64,000 nt of DNA from Isoetes taiwanensis (GCA_021234155.1 JAJEKV010000033.1:6006635-6070634), one strand, 5' to 3'; positions 34,306 to 47,564 are shown, counted from the first letter of the stretch. Made by a program: numbers and translations. Notes: a model not told the origin generated them from the letters alone.

Positions 34306-34562
34306 TCATCCGTGATTACAAAAGCATGTCAACCCCCACATCTTCCTATGCATCATAGCCCTTGCCCTGGCTATGATTGCTTGGCTCATGGATGGTCTTC
34401 GACCCCCAGCATCCATGCAAGTCAGCCACAGATCGATGCAATAGTTGATGTTCTTCATGGTATCTGATAGTTGCCCTACAAATGCAGATGGCCTGCCACA
34501 CAAGCTATCTACATTTAGGATCTCTTTGATTTCAAGTATACAAACATCTAGCTCAGGAGGGA
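34306..34562 (-). pseudogene. Host exon, 3' part, split by chromovirus
   Basis: A minus-strand open frame begins at the insertion edge (PPELDVCILEIKEI), continues LCGRPSAFVGQLSDTM and ARARAMMHRKMWGL, and stops at 34306. Removing the chromovirus with one AGGGA copy joins it in frame to 58741 (NFPVHIP|PELDV). I do not recognise the protein. It is now truncated, so the allele here should be null for that end. Confidence 0.6.
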
Positions 34563-36192
34563 TGTGACGCTCCCTGAACATATACGACCCTCGGACGTAT
34601 ACATACGGGGACTTTCCCCTCCCATGGCGACCAACTCGCCATGAGCAGGGCCCTCCGTCTATTTCGGGCCATCTATAATATGATGCCCGAAAGAAGGACA
34701 CGAAGGGGTCATTCGGCCCACGCCTTCAATGGGGCTCCTACGTCGCGGAAGCGTGAATACAAGGGTTAGCACACAGCATAAATCACGTATAAATAACCAC
34801 CACGAAGGGTGGCATATCCATCCAAATACCAACGGCAAAGAATATGCATCTAAACCTAAGAAAACACCCCAAACCCATGGTTCTACCCGGTTGAGACTCG
34901 GTGAGGATCGATGGCGGCTAGGCCTCAAGAGACCGCCAGACGTAATCTTGACATGGCGTTAGGCGGCATAGAACATTGGCTAGGGTTGTCCACTCCATCC
35001 GCCCCCCCTGTGCACACTTTGCAGATGGGTCAAATCATGCTATGGCTTCGCTATAGCCTTGGGAGACGGGGGCTCGAGGCATCACCCTGGCCGAGCCTAC
35101 TCCGGGGTTCATGAAGCCCCGGTCCCCGATGAGGCAGGCCGGGAAGCGTCCCCTTCGTAATCACAAGGGTTCCATAGGTGAGCTAGAGAATACGTGCGCA
35201 TCGCCTTCTACCCCCGCATCCGCACCCGACTTACTCACCCTAAATCTACTCAAAGTGCAAGGTGCCCCATACGGGTCACACCTCTACACCCGTGGGAGTG
35301 TCGGACCCATACCCCGCCCCCACGTGGACCGGCCATCGGGCCTAGCTCATGTAGGAGTCTCGGGAGCCTTTTATGTTCGCGGCAAGACCCCACCCCCACT
35401 TCACCATGTGTTCCTTTGTCCGGTGCTAAGCCGTTACCATAGCATCTATGACCCCGGTGGGCTCTTGTGCACAGCCGCAATTAACGGGATAATATGGGCT
35501 CTATCTAGGAGCATACTACAATAAATAGCCTCCGAGGTCTCTACCCCCCTTAATCCCCCACTTCCAGAGTAACACTAGGCTAACAACCACCAATCCATCC
35601 ATTACAAGCAGAACCAGAATCGAAATATATAGAGAACCTACCTTTACAATCAAGGGTTAGTTCCTACGAGTAAACACAGAGAGAATAGACCAACAACCCA
35701 AACAGGTGCCCAACAGTTATTTTTTACCCTAGAATTCACAACTACACTAGCCACCCACCTGTGTTTCGGCTCGACCCATTGTCATTGGGGATCTCCATCT
35801 TCTTGATCTTGGTGTTCAACTTGTGTGAGAAGGGTGGCGTCCAATTGCTCAAGGTGGCGCCACTTGGTCACAAGGGTGGCGCCCACCGCTCAAGGTGAGT
35901 TGTGGTCGATATGGGGGTGGTGATCCACCCTATTGACCCCAATTAGCATTATCATGCTAACCAATCGAGGGTGGCCACGTGAAGCCTTCCCAAACCATAA
36001 TTAGCTTAATTATGGTTTTAAATATTAGTTCCTTAATTATAGGTTATTATTGTCAATAATTAAATTAGCATAGCTAATTTAATTCCTTTTAAGTGAACCA
36101 CCTAGGTTCCCATACCCCATGTGGCGTATGTATCCTTGGTGACGTGTCAACATATTTATACTTATACCGTGATAAATACTTGGAACGTCACA
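34563..36192 (-). repeat. 3' LTR of chromovirus
   Basis: 1630 bp, TGTGACGCTCCC ... TTGGAACGTCACA. It is intact. The adjoining AAGGAGGGAGAA (minus strand, 36193-36204) is the polypurine tract. Confidence 0.92.
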
Positions 36193-36754
36193 TTCTCCCT
36201 CCTTAAAAAATAATGATGTCCCTCGGCATTGATTGAGGTTAGATACAAATATAATAAATGACAATAAGGAAATTCCTTATTTCAGAAGGTAATATATTAA
36301 AGCTTTCAAGTTTACAACAGTTTAAGCACCAAAAGTGCAATTTACATTATTATCATAAGCAACAAGTTCAAGGACCGAAGTCCAATATCAAAAAAAAACA
36401 GAACACTAAAGAACTATGTGTAAACACCGTGAAAACGGAGAAAGTCGGGTCATCAGCAACCCCCTATACATGGGCAGGTCACATGACGCTCATCGGGGCC
36501 CGCACATGTCAATATATCAGTTTTCATAGATAAAAATAATTAGATTGTGGTTGAAAGGGTCCACCCCCTAGAAGAAATGAAAGAAAATTTATCTACAAGG
36601 AACCTATTATGCCTATGGTTCGCAATTCATTGCGGCGTAAGGAAGTTCATGCTTTACAAGCGTCAGTGGTTGTGTCCACATTGACAAAGACACCACGCCC
36701 TAAGGAACACGAAGGTGATCCCATCATCCAGAATCGTTGTTAACTATGATGCAT
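36193..36754 (-). other. Chromovirus 3' non-coding region
   Basis: Between the chromodomain frame and the 3' LTR: the polypurine tract and AT-rich sequence without a recognised domain. Confidence 0.5.
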
Positions 36755-37250
36755 CTACCCCTCTACCGATTCTCGGCGAATCAAGTCTTCAAGCTTACCA
36801 CGGGAGCGGGGTTGATAGCATCGTTGATAGTGCGGCCTTGAGATTCGCCGCGATGAAACCGGATAGTGCTTCTCAAGATCTGTTTGCATCACCCACGTAG
36901 CATCCTCCCACGGCAAGTGTTTCCACTTGACCAAGTATTGTAGCATTTGAGTCCTCCGGTCCGTTTTTATAAGCTCGATCAAGAAGAGCTTCAGGTACTA
37001 TCTCTAGCTGCTCCTCTGTCATTTCCAAGAGGGTTGGGGTTTCCAAAACCTCCTCTGGATCAGGGGTGTGCTGCTTTTAGAAGACTCACATGAAAACCTT
37101 GTGGATCTTTGCCGGGTGGCAAGTCCAGCGATATGCTTGCTCCCCAATACGCTCAAGTGATTTTGAACGGTCCAGCCCATCCGGGTGCCAACTTCTTGCG
37201 CTACCAATCTTAAGCTTGGCTTGTTTTACCTTAATCTTAAGCCAAACCGA
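36755..37250 (-). pseudogene. Integrase C-terminus with chromodomain
   Basis: LQYLVKWKHLPWEDATW is the core of a chromodomain (aromatic cage region), which steers integration to marked chromatin in chromoviruses. Just upstream, in shifting frames, is the GPF/Y region (RIGEQAYRLDLPP-like words). Frameshifts at about 37010 and 37200. Confidence 0.88.
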
Positions 37251-37290
37251 TTCACCCACTGAAGACTCGTGGGTCCCTGCAGGCTTATCG

Positions 37291-38053
37291 CTACACTCTT
37301 TTTGATGATTGCGTGCAGCCTAGCAAGTAACCACGCACTTCCTCGACCAAAGCTTGCATCTCCGTGGAGGAGTTGTTGAGAAACCTCCACTTTCGACACG
37401 GGGTTGTGCCATGTGTCGAGTAAGGCATTGATAACCATAATTTATCATGAAAGGAGACACATTCGAAGACTCGTTTCACACCGTTATAGGCAAACTCTAC
37501 TAGATAAATATAGTCAGCCCATTGGGATTGCTTACTCCACACATAACTTCGTAGCATATCCTCTATGATACGATTGGTACGCTCTGTCTGACCATCTGTC
37601 TGAGGATGATATGCGGTACTCATAGCAAGCTTGGTCTGGATGGTGGTGAAGAAATCCTTCCAGAACGCACTTACAAATTTGGGATCTCGCCGATACAATA
37701 ACCCGTGGCATTCCGTGCAATCAAGATCTCCTTTGCAAAAAAGAGAAAGCAAAGATCAAAGGCGGTGTCCGCGGGTACGACATGGCAAGAAATGAGCCAT
37801 TTTCGACAATTTGTCGACCACTACCATTAACGATCATATCCATTTAAGAGTAACGCGGAAGGCCCACAATGAAATCCATGGTTATCACTTCCCACTTAGC
37901 GTTGGGCACATCCAAAGGTTGCAATTCTCCTGGAGTCCTTAATTGTTCTGCCTTGGTCTGCTGACATACTTGACACTGCTTAATGTACCTGGCAATGTCC
38001 TTCTTCATCGAAGGCCAAAAATAACTGGAGCGGATTTTAAAGTAGGTCTTCAT
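37291..38053 (-). pseudogene. Chromovirus integrase (zinc and catalytic core)
   Basis: The zinc-binding part reads RSSYFWPSMKKDIARYIKQC then CQVCQQTK (37844-38053). WEVITMDFIVGLP holds the first catalytic Asp; RRDPKFVSAFWKDFF the second; AYHPQTDGQTERTNRIIE the Glu. All three active-site positions are visible, but the domain is split over three frames. Confidence 0.9.
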
Positions 38054-38168
38054 AAAACCGGCATGTCCAGCTATAGGGCTGTTAGCGTGTCATGGAGGAT
38101 TAACTTACGCACCCTAAGTATGAGGTACACACAACTTGTCCTTGTGATACAACAAATTGCCCTCTTTC

Positions 38169-38560
38169 TTATATGACCGGAAAAGCGTCACGTTCTTTAT
38201 CTGTGCGTGCCTCCTTATTTAGACTACTCCAAATTTCATAGAACTCAGGATCGGTGGCTAAAGTTTGTTCTATCTGTTTACCAAACTCACTTGTGAGTGT
38301 CGAAATCGCATTACAATGGGTTCGGGTTACCAAGGGATGGCGTGATAATGCATCCAAGAACCACATTGTGCTTTCCGTGCTTATACATGATCTCAAAATC
38401 ATATTCTTCGGCAAGAAATTCCATCCATCTCCTCTCACGGAGGTTGAGATTGGGTTGGGTGGTTAAATATCGGAGACTTTGGTGATCCGTGGTCCAATCG
38501 AATCTTCTACCAAGGAGGTAGTGTTCCATATTCGCAAAGTTTAACTGACCAGCAATTCCT
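38169..38560 (-). pseudogene. Chromovirus RNase H domain
   Basis: FDWTTDHQSLRYLTTQPNLN and DFEIMYKHGKHNVV are Ty3/gypsy RNase H signatures, followed by LDALSRHPLV-like wording. Frameshifts separate the pieces. Confidence 0.85.
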
Positions 38561-38878
38561 GGTCATGGGTAGGATATCGTTGTTCGTCTCATTCATCTTC
38601 TTTGAATCATAAGCAATAACCCTCCCTCCTCAGATTAGAACCCCACCGGTGGCAATTTTATCGGCATCCAGGGCTACTAGTTTATCCTTATCGGGATCGG
38701 GCAACAACGGAGAACGGGTCTTTGAGGTTAAGGCATCTTTAAGCTGCTGGAAACTTCCCTCGAACCTTAGTCTTCCAAAGGCTCCATCCAATCCTTTACC
38801 TTCTCATGCTTGGTCAGATTTTTTAAGAGGGACTGCAATCTTTGCAAAATCCTTTACAAATTTTCGGTAATATCCCCG

Positions 38879-39481
38879 CTAGCCCCAAGAAACTTCGGGA
38901 CCTGGAGACATTTTTACGGAATAGGCCATTCCCTTACGGCCTCTATTTTTGCCGGATCTCAGCAATTCCCCTCCCGCAGAAATGATATGGCCCAAATAGT
39001 CAACCTTTGGAGTGGCAAACTTGCACTTAGAGAACTTGGCAAAAAGCTGATGACGTCTTAACTTTTGTAGGGCCAATTTAAGATGTTTCTCATGCTCTTC
39101 TAGAGTCTTACTGTAGATGAGAATGTCGTCAAAGAAAATGACAACAAAATCATCCAAGTATTGTCGGAAAACATCGCTCATTAACCGCATAAACGCTATG
39201 GAGGCATTAGTTAATCCGAAAGGCATAACGGTAAACTCATAATGCCCATATCTAGTGCGAAAAGCAGATTTATGGATGTCCTCCTCTTTAATCCTTATCT
39301 GATGATATCCGGAGCGAAGGTCAATCTTTGAAAAATATTTGGCCCCTTGCAACCGATCCATTAGATCATCCGGCCTCGGCAAAGCATAGCGATTTTTGAT
39401 GGTATGCTTGTTGAGTTGCCGATAATCAATACACATTCTCAAGGAGCCGCCCTTTTTCTTTACAAAAGAATAGGGCGCCAA
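38879..39481 (-). pseudogene. Chromovirus reverse transcriptase
   Basis: 200-codon open frame with [50 protein letters not shown], and [19 protein letters not shown] (the xxDD box), then [11 protein letters not shown]. Typical Ty3/gypsy RT. Open from the first motif through the DD box; the N-terminal 'fingers' and the exit to RNase H are broken. Confidence 0.93.
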
Positions 39482-40099
39482 AGGGCTTAAACGCTAGGTC
39501 TAATAAAACCTAGGTTTAGCAGCTCTTGAAGTTGTTTCTTAAGCTCGCCAACTCGAAGACTCATACGGTACGGGCCTTGCTGGTGGGTTTAGTACCGGCT
39601 CTAAAGCTATCTCACATTCTACCCCTCGAAAGGAGGGAAGCTTCGATTTCGCCCGGGAAAAGATCGCTAAATTGATGGAGAATATCGGCAATCCCCCCGT
39701 GGCAAGGTGTTGATTACTTGGTTTTGTTTAGCATCCGACTCAATGGAAGCAAGTCCAATAACGCAGAGGAGCTTTTGCTTATGTGATAGCTTTATCTAAC
39801 CGTCGAATGGACATAGATCGCATGATAGGGTTGAATGGTTCACCTTTTATAGTTACGCTGGCTCCATTAGCTGCGTTGAAGGTAACTTCTCTTTTCGCAG
39901 CCTATGCTGTTGGCTTTTTGCAGATGCCAAAAATTCCATTCCAACAATGAGGTCGATTTGCCAATATCCATTAACTCGGCTACCATAGCAACCGGTGCGC
40001 CCGGCAACCGCATCTTAAGGTTGATGCGACGACCATGAGTATGTCTAACCTTACCATCGGGCTAAAGTGATGTGTCCTTGGCCGCGGACCTTAGGGTTT

Positions 40100-40200
40100 C
40101 CAGTTGTAGGACCCGGGCCATTCTAGGAGAAGCAAAATTATGTGTACTCCCCGTATCCATAAGAATTACAAAAGGCTTACCTGCCTACTTGGCCTATGGT
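40100..40200 (-). pseudogene. Chromovirus aspartic protease active site
   Basis: The minus strand reads FVILMDTGSTHNFAS, with the DTG catalytic triad of retropepsins. The rest of the protease (to about 39650) is traceable only as frame-broken words. Confidence 0.75.
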
Positions 40201-40239
40201 GGAAATGACAAACAGTGACTTTCAAAGATTGCCGGCTTC

Positions 40240-41540
40240 TATAGCCGCAAGGATATGAGACGACCGCGAATGTACTCGGGAGCCGCCCTCGCCGCCAGGT
40301 AATGTTGACTCAATATCGCCCCGCCAAGGTCGGCCATGGCCACCGGGGCCTGGGTAACATATGGGCAATTTCGCATGAAGTGTCCGTGCCTCATACACTG
40401 TGAACATGCCTTATCTCTACAAGCAATTGCTCTCTCGCCTCTTTAGGAATGGATCAGAAGAGGTTTCAACTTCCTTACCAGCATTGTTTCGCTTATCCCG
40501 CAAGGTGCTAAAGCTTTTCTTTCTTCTCGGGCGACCGTAAGAGTTCTGTTGGAGAGGGCCCCGGACTTGGAGAGCGGGGTTTGTAAGGTGTGGACGGCCG
40601 CGGGTCGCGAGTAAGGAGCAGGACGCTGATATCGACTCCTTGGTATGTCCTCCTCGAGGCTCAATGCTTTAGCCCGGCTTCGCGAATCGATTTGGTCGAT
40701 GGCCTTAACCATCCGCTTGATCGATGGTGCCAAACCCTCTATATAGCCCCCTCCGCGCCTTTTCTCATTCATACAGTGTACATACAGCCTCAGCGCGATA
40801 AACTCATCCGTAAGCCTCAGACGACATACTCTTCGCCCAACCTCAGAAAGTCCGATCTGTTGGCATTTATGTGCACGAGGCACATAATGCGCATTTGAAG
40901 GCCTTGGCAAACTTTCTCGGGTTGCATCTACTCCCTCGCCCAGATGTTTGGCTCTCGCATAGCCCTTCCACCAAATACGGGCAGCTCCGGTAATGTTTGT
41001 GGTGGCAACCTTTCCTCAGTATCTTTCTCTCATCATGCCATAGGACCCGCCGAACTCCTTCATTTCGTCCAGCCAGATTAAGGCATTCAAGCCGCCCTAG
41101 ATTTCCCATCAAACGGGCCAATTTCCTATTCTTCCATATATACCGGGTTATGGTCAGATCAACGCCTTTGCGGTACTCCTTATCTCGGGCGCTTTGCATG
41201 GCCACCCGATGATGCGGATGATTCGGATGACACCGGCGGCAGACTTTGAGGAGGTGGCACTGTCTGTAGAGGAGCTCCGTCGGCGTTTAGACTGGGGCCT
41301 CTTTCGCGCAAGTACCGGGCTGGTTTGTGGTGGGGACGGCTGCTGTGTAGGCGGACTAGGCGGCAACGGAGGCAACTCCGTCCGCCTTCTTGTACATGCC
41401 GTGGTGGGTTAGCATGCAACACATAGGCCCTCAGAACTCGACGAGTCGCCTTTTCATTAGCATCAATTTTGTTCGGTGTTAACCGACTGGCGTTTGAGGG
41501 TGTCTGCCAGGCGGCATTGCGTGCACCGTCTATATTAAAC
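40240..41540 (-). pseudogene. Chromovirus gag with zinc knuckle
   Basis: A CCHC knuckle CSQCMRHGHFMRNC lies near 40370-40415 (minus). Upstream frames (40443-40910, 40867-41205) carry gag-like words (IEGLAPSIKRMVKAIDQID). At least four frames are needed to follow it. Confidence 0.8.
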
Positions 41541-42402
41541 ATACGATGATATAAGAAAGAGTACGATAACAGTAAGTGTTATAACAAAGTCATTTTGGGT
41601 AGTATCGAGAAACACAAAGTGAACACGAAAAAGGACTAAGATTCAAATTACAAGTTTAAATAACGGTTACATTAAAGAAGTTCATACTGAACACGCTTAT
41701 AAACTTATAGTTATATAATACATAAAGGGGCCTCGATATGTGCCATTTCCTAGTCATAGAGAAGCATAGGAACACACAAAACTGGAAAATGCGGCTTAAG
41801 GGTTTGCGTAGGGATACATGACTCAAGATAGCGACACACTTCACGCACGTACTCGACGAGCTTGTAACGCGCCCAAGCCCGGATAATAACGGGTTGATAA
41901 TCCCAAGTGGGGCTAATAATCAGAAGGTTGAAGAGCCTTCAAAGGCGCGAGAAGATTTGCCGAGATGATCATTAGCATCCTCAAAAGCTTGATGTGGGGT
42001 CATATTCCAATAATCCCAAGCGCGGAAAGGGTCCATTTCAAATCATCGTAAGCACGTTCTCGAAGGAGAGTAACTATTTCCATCCCCTTGTCGATCATAA
42101 GGTTGTTCCGCACCCTAAGCTCCACTATCTCATCGCCAACTTCCCGCTCGTGATACTCGTTGTATCGCTCCCCATAGTCCCGCTTGAGGAGGTCCCCTGC
42201 TCATCTCTCCTTATCCGAATGTTATCCTATCTTCAGATTCCGCCGCCGCTTTTTTCGCAAAAGGGCGGAATGAGTATATAATACTAACATTTCCGTGGAG
42301 GCTTAATAACTTGTCATGAGAGAGACTTATTCAAAAAATTGTATTGGCATTATGTATTGGACTCGATACAATAAAGAGAAATCACATCACGAGTAATAAC
42401 CA
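41541..42402 (-). other. Chromovirus spacer upstream of gag
   Basis: AT-rich between gag and the first extra unit. Contains an AATAAAG and a T15 run (42403-42417, i.e. A15 on the coding strand) at its right edge. Coding content is unclear. Confidence 0.4.
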
Positions 42403-42417
42403 TTTTTTTTTTTTTTT

Positions 42418-43853
42418 AAACAACAAAGTGATTTCAAAGGCAAAATACATAAGACAATAATTTAGGAGCTGGATCCCTCATCTTCATCCATTGGTGAGGA
42501 GGTGGACGATAACGCATCAAAGTGGCACTGGGCTAGCAGAGAGGGCGGCTTGAGCTGCCGCCTCGTGGTAGAGGTAGCCAAAGGTGCCGCCGCAAGGAGG
42601 CGATGCTAGTGCAGCCCGCCACGCCTCCCAACGCCGCTATAGCCAAATCTCTGGACCGCAGTAATAGTGGTAACACAATAATCAATCTTCTTATGGCCCG
42701 CTGAAGTAGATATGGCTCTGAGCCCACCAAGAAGCTTCAAAAATGGGCCTAAATTCTTGAGAAGAACAGCACCTCTCCTTGGCGGAAAGTCGAGAGAAAG
42801 AATCGGGCCATATGGTTGCCCATTGCCCTAACTTGAGGGTCGCTGGAGGTCTCAGCCTTCCTTCTCCAAGTCGATGGGGAGCTTCCCTTCTTCTTCTTCT
42901 TCTCTCTCATCCCTAAGGCTGACCTTGGTGTCCCAAAGGTCTTCTTTCGCCTTGATCCCCCCCCCATAGTGATTTGCAGAGGCGGATCTCAAGGAGAGAC
43001 CGTGATGTGGGCCGCAAATTGCTCTTCCTGAGGTTGGGGGGTTTCGTGTAGCAAGCATCGGGCGGCTTTACAAAAGAGTCTCAACGGGCTCTTGTTCCTC
43101 GGGCCGATATGCCAATAGGCTCTCTAACCGTGTAGGTTGCACCACCGGGTGTAGTGAAGTACCCCGAAGAAGAACATTTACCACATGATATCGCCATGAT
43201 TAGGTACTCTTGGTCATTCAAGAGTATCGTAGGGAGAAGGTTTAACCCTTCAAGGCACCGAGTGGCCTTCTGCCGGGCCGGCCAGAGCTTCAGAGCAAGC
43301 TCCTTCCACTCACAAAATCCTCGCTTCATCGACGACTTCGCCATCTTCTCGGGTCGAGGTAGAGGTGTAGAAGAAAGCTCTGGCAGGGATCTCTCATCCT
43401 CTATGTAACGGGTCCATAATAATGGGGCAAGTTAATCGGCCTCAAAACAGTTTCCCGATCTATTGTGGCAATAGGGAGGTCAGTCCCTCCTTGCCCGATG
43501 CCCTTGATGACGCATTGGACATGATCGCCACCCCTAACATCCGGGTGTAAGGTGTGGAAGTCGAGGTAAAGCCGCCATCGCCATCATTACCAACACATGC
43601 GTGCACAATCTCCTCTCCATAGAACTCAAGGAAGGCGTAATAGTCCGGGTGGGCCCGCATGTTGAGATAAGATCTACCGCTGGGGGTGTAGGGATGAAGA
43701 AGATCAAAGGGAACCCAGGTCCCAATGCTTTCCGCCTACATACCACCGCCAGGGTTGGGCAAGCCATGAGGAGTGAAGGCGCAAAGGAGGAGGAAGAAGG
43801 CGCTGGAACAAGAAGAAAAAAATGAAACCCTAATGGCCAAAAGGGGTTTTATA
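42418..43853 (-). other. Extra open unit B in chromovirus
   Basis: On the minus strand TATAAAA (43853-43847) is followed by a CT-rich leader, an ATG at 43767 (MACPTLAVV), frames MRAHPDYYAFLEFYGEEIVH and MAKSSMKRGFCEWKELALKL, an AT-rich tail, and A15. It is read in several frames because of small shifts. I recognise no domain. Layout suggests an independent transcription unit, or a retrocopied cDNA carried by the element. Confidence 0.45.
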
Positions 43854-44019
43854 CTTTTGGCACGCTTCCCCAAAAATTATTATTAAAATTATTATTTATT
43901 TAATAACATATATATATTTTTTTCAAAATATATATTTTTTTTGTATTCACAAACCCAAAAATGGGGCTAGTACATCGATAAATTACAAAATTTATACAAC
44001 TAGAACGACGCCTAATCAT
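43854..44019. other. AT-rich spacer between units B and C
   Basis: Dominated by TATATATA and T-runs, about 85% A+T over 43870-43945, in sharp contrast with the GC-rich units on both sides. Confidence 0.6.
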
Positions 44020-45368
44020 CTAAGATCCCCTGATCCTTCGTGCCAAGTGAAGGTCCTTGGGCATAATAGTAACCCGCCGCATGTATGGCACACAAGTTGG
44101 CGCCGCCAAAAGCTCAATCGTATGCCTCGGCAGCCTCTTGTAATGCAAGGACCGCGAAAGGCTTGAAACCGCAAGTCGGTCTTGAATTCTCGAGCGATCT
44201 CCCCGCGACGAAGTCACCGGAAGGGAAGCCGACGGATCAATGGCTCGGCAGAGTCTCGATACTTGGGCGTATCTCCGAAGAGCTACCGCGGTACCGGCCT
44301 GAACCTATGGGGCTTCCGCGGCTTAAGGGTCGCCTTTGAGCGACGGAATGGATTTACCTCCCGCCGAAGGATGCTTTTGTGCGCCCACGATCAACTCCCT
44401 TCTCTCGAGCCGAGGTCTTCTTGGCGATCGTAGCATCCCTGCTGTAATCGGGTCTTGTAGTTCACCCCACCCCTAACCGGGTCTAGATTTGGTTCTTTTC
44501 GGGCCTCGGTTACCCGCCCGGCCGGCTTTGTGGGTTGGCGGCTTGGTTTACATCAACAGGGTTTGTCTGGGATTCGACGCTCGAGCCGCACCTAGGTCCC
44601 GCTTGCCTATCATCAAAATTCCGCTGCCGCTTCCTCCCCGCCGATGGCCTAGCTGCCTCCTCCCCGCCGTGCTCACTTTGCTGGCCATGGGAGTCTTCGC
44701 CTTCCTTTAGGAGCCGCCTCGCTTCTTCAGCCCTAGCCTCTCTCTCCAAACGCACTTGAGTACGCCGGCCAATCTCAGTATGATACCGGTCTGGCCGTGC
44801 CCGCATATCTTCTTGGATGGATTCTAGATGGCACTGTTGAAACCGGGGCGGGACATTTTCAAAAATGAAACTATTGAGGCTTTCATTCCAAGAAAAGGTG
44901 GGAAGGTTAAAGTATTCCTGGTAGGTAAGTACACGACCCCTCCCCAAATAGTAAAAGCGATCCATCCTTAGGTCCGGTGGAGCGCTGGCTATTTGGTGCA
45001 AGTCTTCTAGTCGGGCCAGATGCATGATCCTCTGAGCTTCGTTCGACTAAGCTCTCCGTGGTCTTCATCGGGTCCCGGGCGAGGAATAAAACTTAACCAA
45101 CCCATGCACGGGTCCCGGCCGCTCCACGAGAGTGTAATCCTCGACCGGCTTCATTCAACTTGAGGAGGATGCGCCGTTGAAGTGGAAGATAGGGTAGGGG
45201 ACTCGCCGCCCCTCAACAAAGTGCTTGACAAAAAGGTTAAGAATGGTATCTATCATAGGGTCTTCCTCAAGAAGATGCTCGATTAAGACAAAGAAACAAC
45301 CCGATATATATTCGGTTTCTTCGGATCTACTGGCCGCCTTTGAAGCGCAAGATGTCGTGACTTTTATA
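44020..45368 (-). other. Extra open unit C in chromovirus
   Basis: On the minus strand TATAAAAG (45368-45361) leads into frames with TILNLFVKHFVEGRRVPYPI and then the 171-codon frame 45025-44510 (MDRFYYLGRGRVLTYQEYFN, later a charged helix VRLEREARAEEARRLLKE). Frameshifts near 45180 and 45030. No family recognised; the helical, charged end could be structural. Confidence 0.45.
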
Positions 45369-46035
45369 GGGACAACAAGGGAGAAAGGAGAAAGGAGGCG
45401 CCAAAGAAGGCGGACGGGCCTGAAAAGGGGTAATCGAGGGCACCGGGGTGTAGGGCAGGTGCAAGGAAGACGCCGAGGTCGGCTATGGCGGATGTGGAGC
45501 TTAGGTCCGGGCGGCTATGATGAAAAAGGCGCCAAAAGAAACACACGAAAAAGACACTTCAAAATTCAAATTTTAACTTTTGACTTTTATTAAAAATTAA
45601 AAAAAATTTTTTTTTTTTTAAAATTTCAAACAAGCTGCCAGATAAAAACGCCACGACCGATGGGGCCCGACGTGTTTATACGCTGTTTTTATTTTCGAAA
45701 AGAAACGCCTCGGATACCTCGGGCCCTTTTTGTTTTTCGGCGCCCGTTATCTGTTTTGCCTCGGGAGACGGCCCCCTAGGGTATTTGAGAGGTGCCCGAT
45801 CCATTGGAGCCGTTTTTTCGCCTTCATCCGAAGCTACCTACAAAAAGTTATGGCTCGAAACTTGGGTCCTCCAGTGCAGCCTAGACTTCCTTAGAAATTA
45901 CAGCCTATTACCTTAACCTAGCACCAACTCAAACATGAAAGACTTAAACAATCACTCTTGCTTAATTTCTCTCCTAACTACCGAACTAGCGAAGTTAGGG
46001 GTTTGTCAGTGCTATGATTTCGAAAGTAAATCAAA
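45369..46035 (-). other. Chromovirus 5' leader
   Basis: Non-coding leader after the primer site. It has an A/T tract at 45594-45625 (AAAAAATTTTTT type) that could fold back. Confidence 0.4.
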
Positions 46036-46051
46036 TCACGGCTCGATACCA
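46036..46051 (-). other. Chromovirus primer-binding site
   Basis: The minus strand reads TGGTATCGAGCCGTGA next to the 5' LTR, close to the initiator-Met site TGGTATCAGAGC with one base missing. Confidence 0.7.
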
Positions 46052-46053
46052 CC

Positions 46054-47564
46054 GCGGACGCCCCCAACATATATACGACCCTCGACGATACATACGGGAC
46101 TTTCCCCTCCCATGGCTTACCAACTCGCCATGAGCGGCTCCTCCGTCTATTTCGGCCATCTATAATATGATGCCCGAAAGAAGGACACCTAAGGGTCATT
46201 CGCCCACGCCTTCAATGGGGCTCCTACGCCGCCGGCGTGAATACAAGGGTTAGCACACAAAGATAAATCACGATAAATAACCACCACGAAGGGTGGCATA
46301 TCCATTCAAATACCAACGGCAAAGAATATGCATCTAAACCTAAGAAAACACCCCAAACCCATGGTTCTACCCCTGCGACTCGGTGAGGATCGACCGACGG
46401 CTAGGCCTCAAGAGATCAGCAGACGGTAATCTTGACATGGCGCTATCGGCATAGAACATTGGCTAGGGTTGTCCACTCCATCCGCCCCTCCCCGTGCACA
46501 CTTTGCAGATGGGTCAAATCACGCTTATGGCTTCGCTTATAGCCTTCCCGAGACGCTAGCTCGAGGCATCACCCTGCTGAGCCTACTCCAGGGTTCATGA
46601 AGCCCCGGTCCGATGAGGCAGGTCGGGAAGCGCCCCTTCCGTAATCACAAAGTGGTTCCATGGGTGAGCTAGAGAATACGTGCCGATCACACCCCCGCAT
46701 CCGTACCCGACTTACTCACCCTAAATCTACTCAAAGTGCAAGGTGCCCCATACGGGTCACACCTCTACACCCAGGGAGTGTCAGACCCATACCCGGCCCT
46801 CTACGTGACCGGCTATCAGGCCTAGCTCACTGTAGGAGTCTCAGGAGCCTTTTATGTTCGTGCAAGACCCCACCCCCACTTCACCACTGTGTTCCTTGTC
46901 CGGTGCTAAGCCGCATTACCATAGCATCTATGACCCGGTGGGCTCTTGTGCACAGGCCGCAATTAACGGGATAATACAGGGCTCTATCTAGGAGCATACT
47001 ACAATAAATAGCCTCTGAGGTCTCTACCCCCCTTAATCCCCCATTTCCAGAGTAACACTAGGCTAACAACCACCAATCCATCCATTACAAGCAGAACCAG
47101 TAATCTAAAAATATATAGAGAACCTACCTTTACAATCAAGGGTTAGTTCCTACGAGTAAACACAGAGAGAATAGACCAACAACCCAAACAGGTGCCCAAC
47201 AGGGGCGCTTACCCTAGAATTCACAACTACACTAGCCACCCAATTGTTTTCTGCCCACCCATTGTCATTGGGGATCTCCATCTTCTTGATCTTGGTGTTC
47301 AACTTGTGTGAGAAGGGTGGCGCCCAATTGCTCAAGGTGGCGCCACCGGGTCACAAGGGTGGCGCTCCACCGCCAAGGTGAGTTGTGGCTGATATGGGGG
47401 TGGTGATCCACCCTATTGACCCCAATTAGCATTATCATGCTAACCAATCGAGGGTGGCTAATGGCTTTTCCCAAACCATAATTAGCTTAATTATGGTTTT
47501 AAATATTAGTTCCTTTAATTATAGGTTATTATTGTCAATCTAATTTAATTCCTTTTAAGTGAAC
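46054..47564 (-). repeat. 5' LTR of chromovirus, inner part
   Basis: Matches 34563 to about 36090 of the other LTR. Its start has drifted (GCGGACG for TGTGACG). It is cut at TGAAC (47560-47564) by the nested element and resumes at 58639. Confidence 0.9.
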
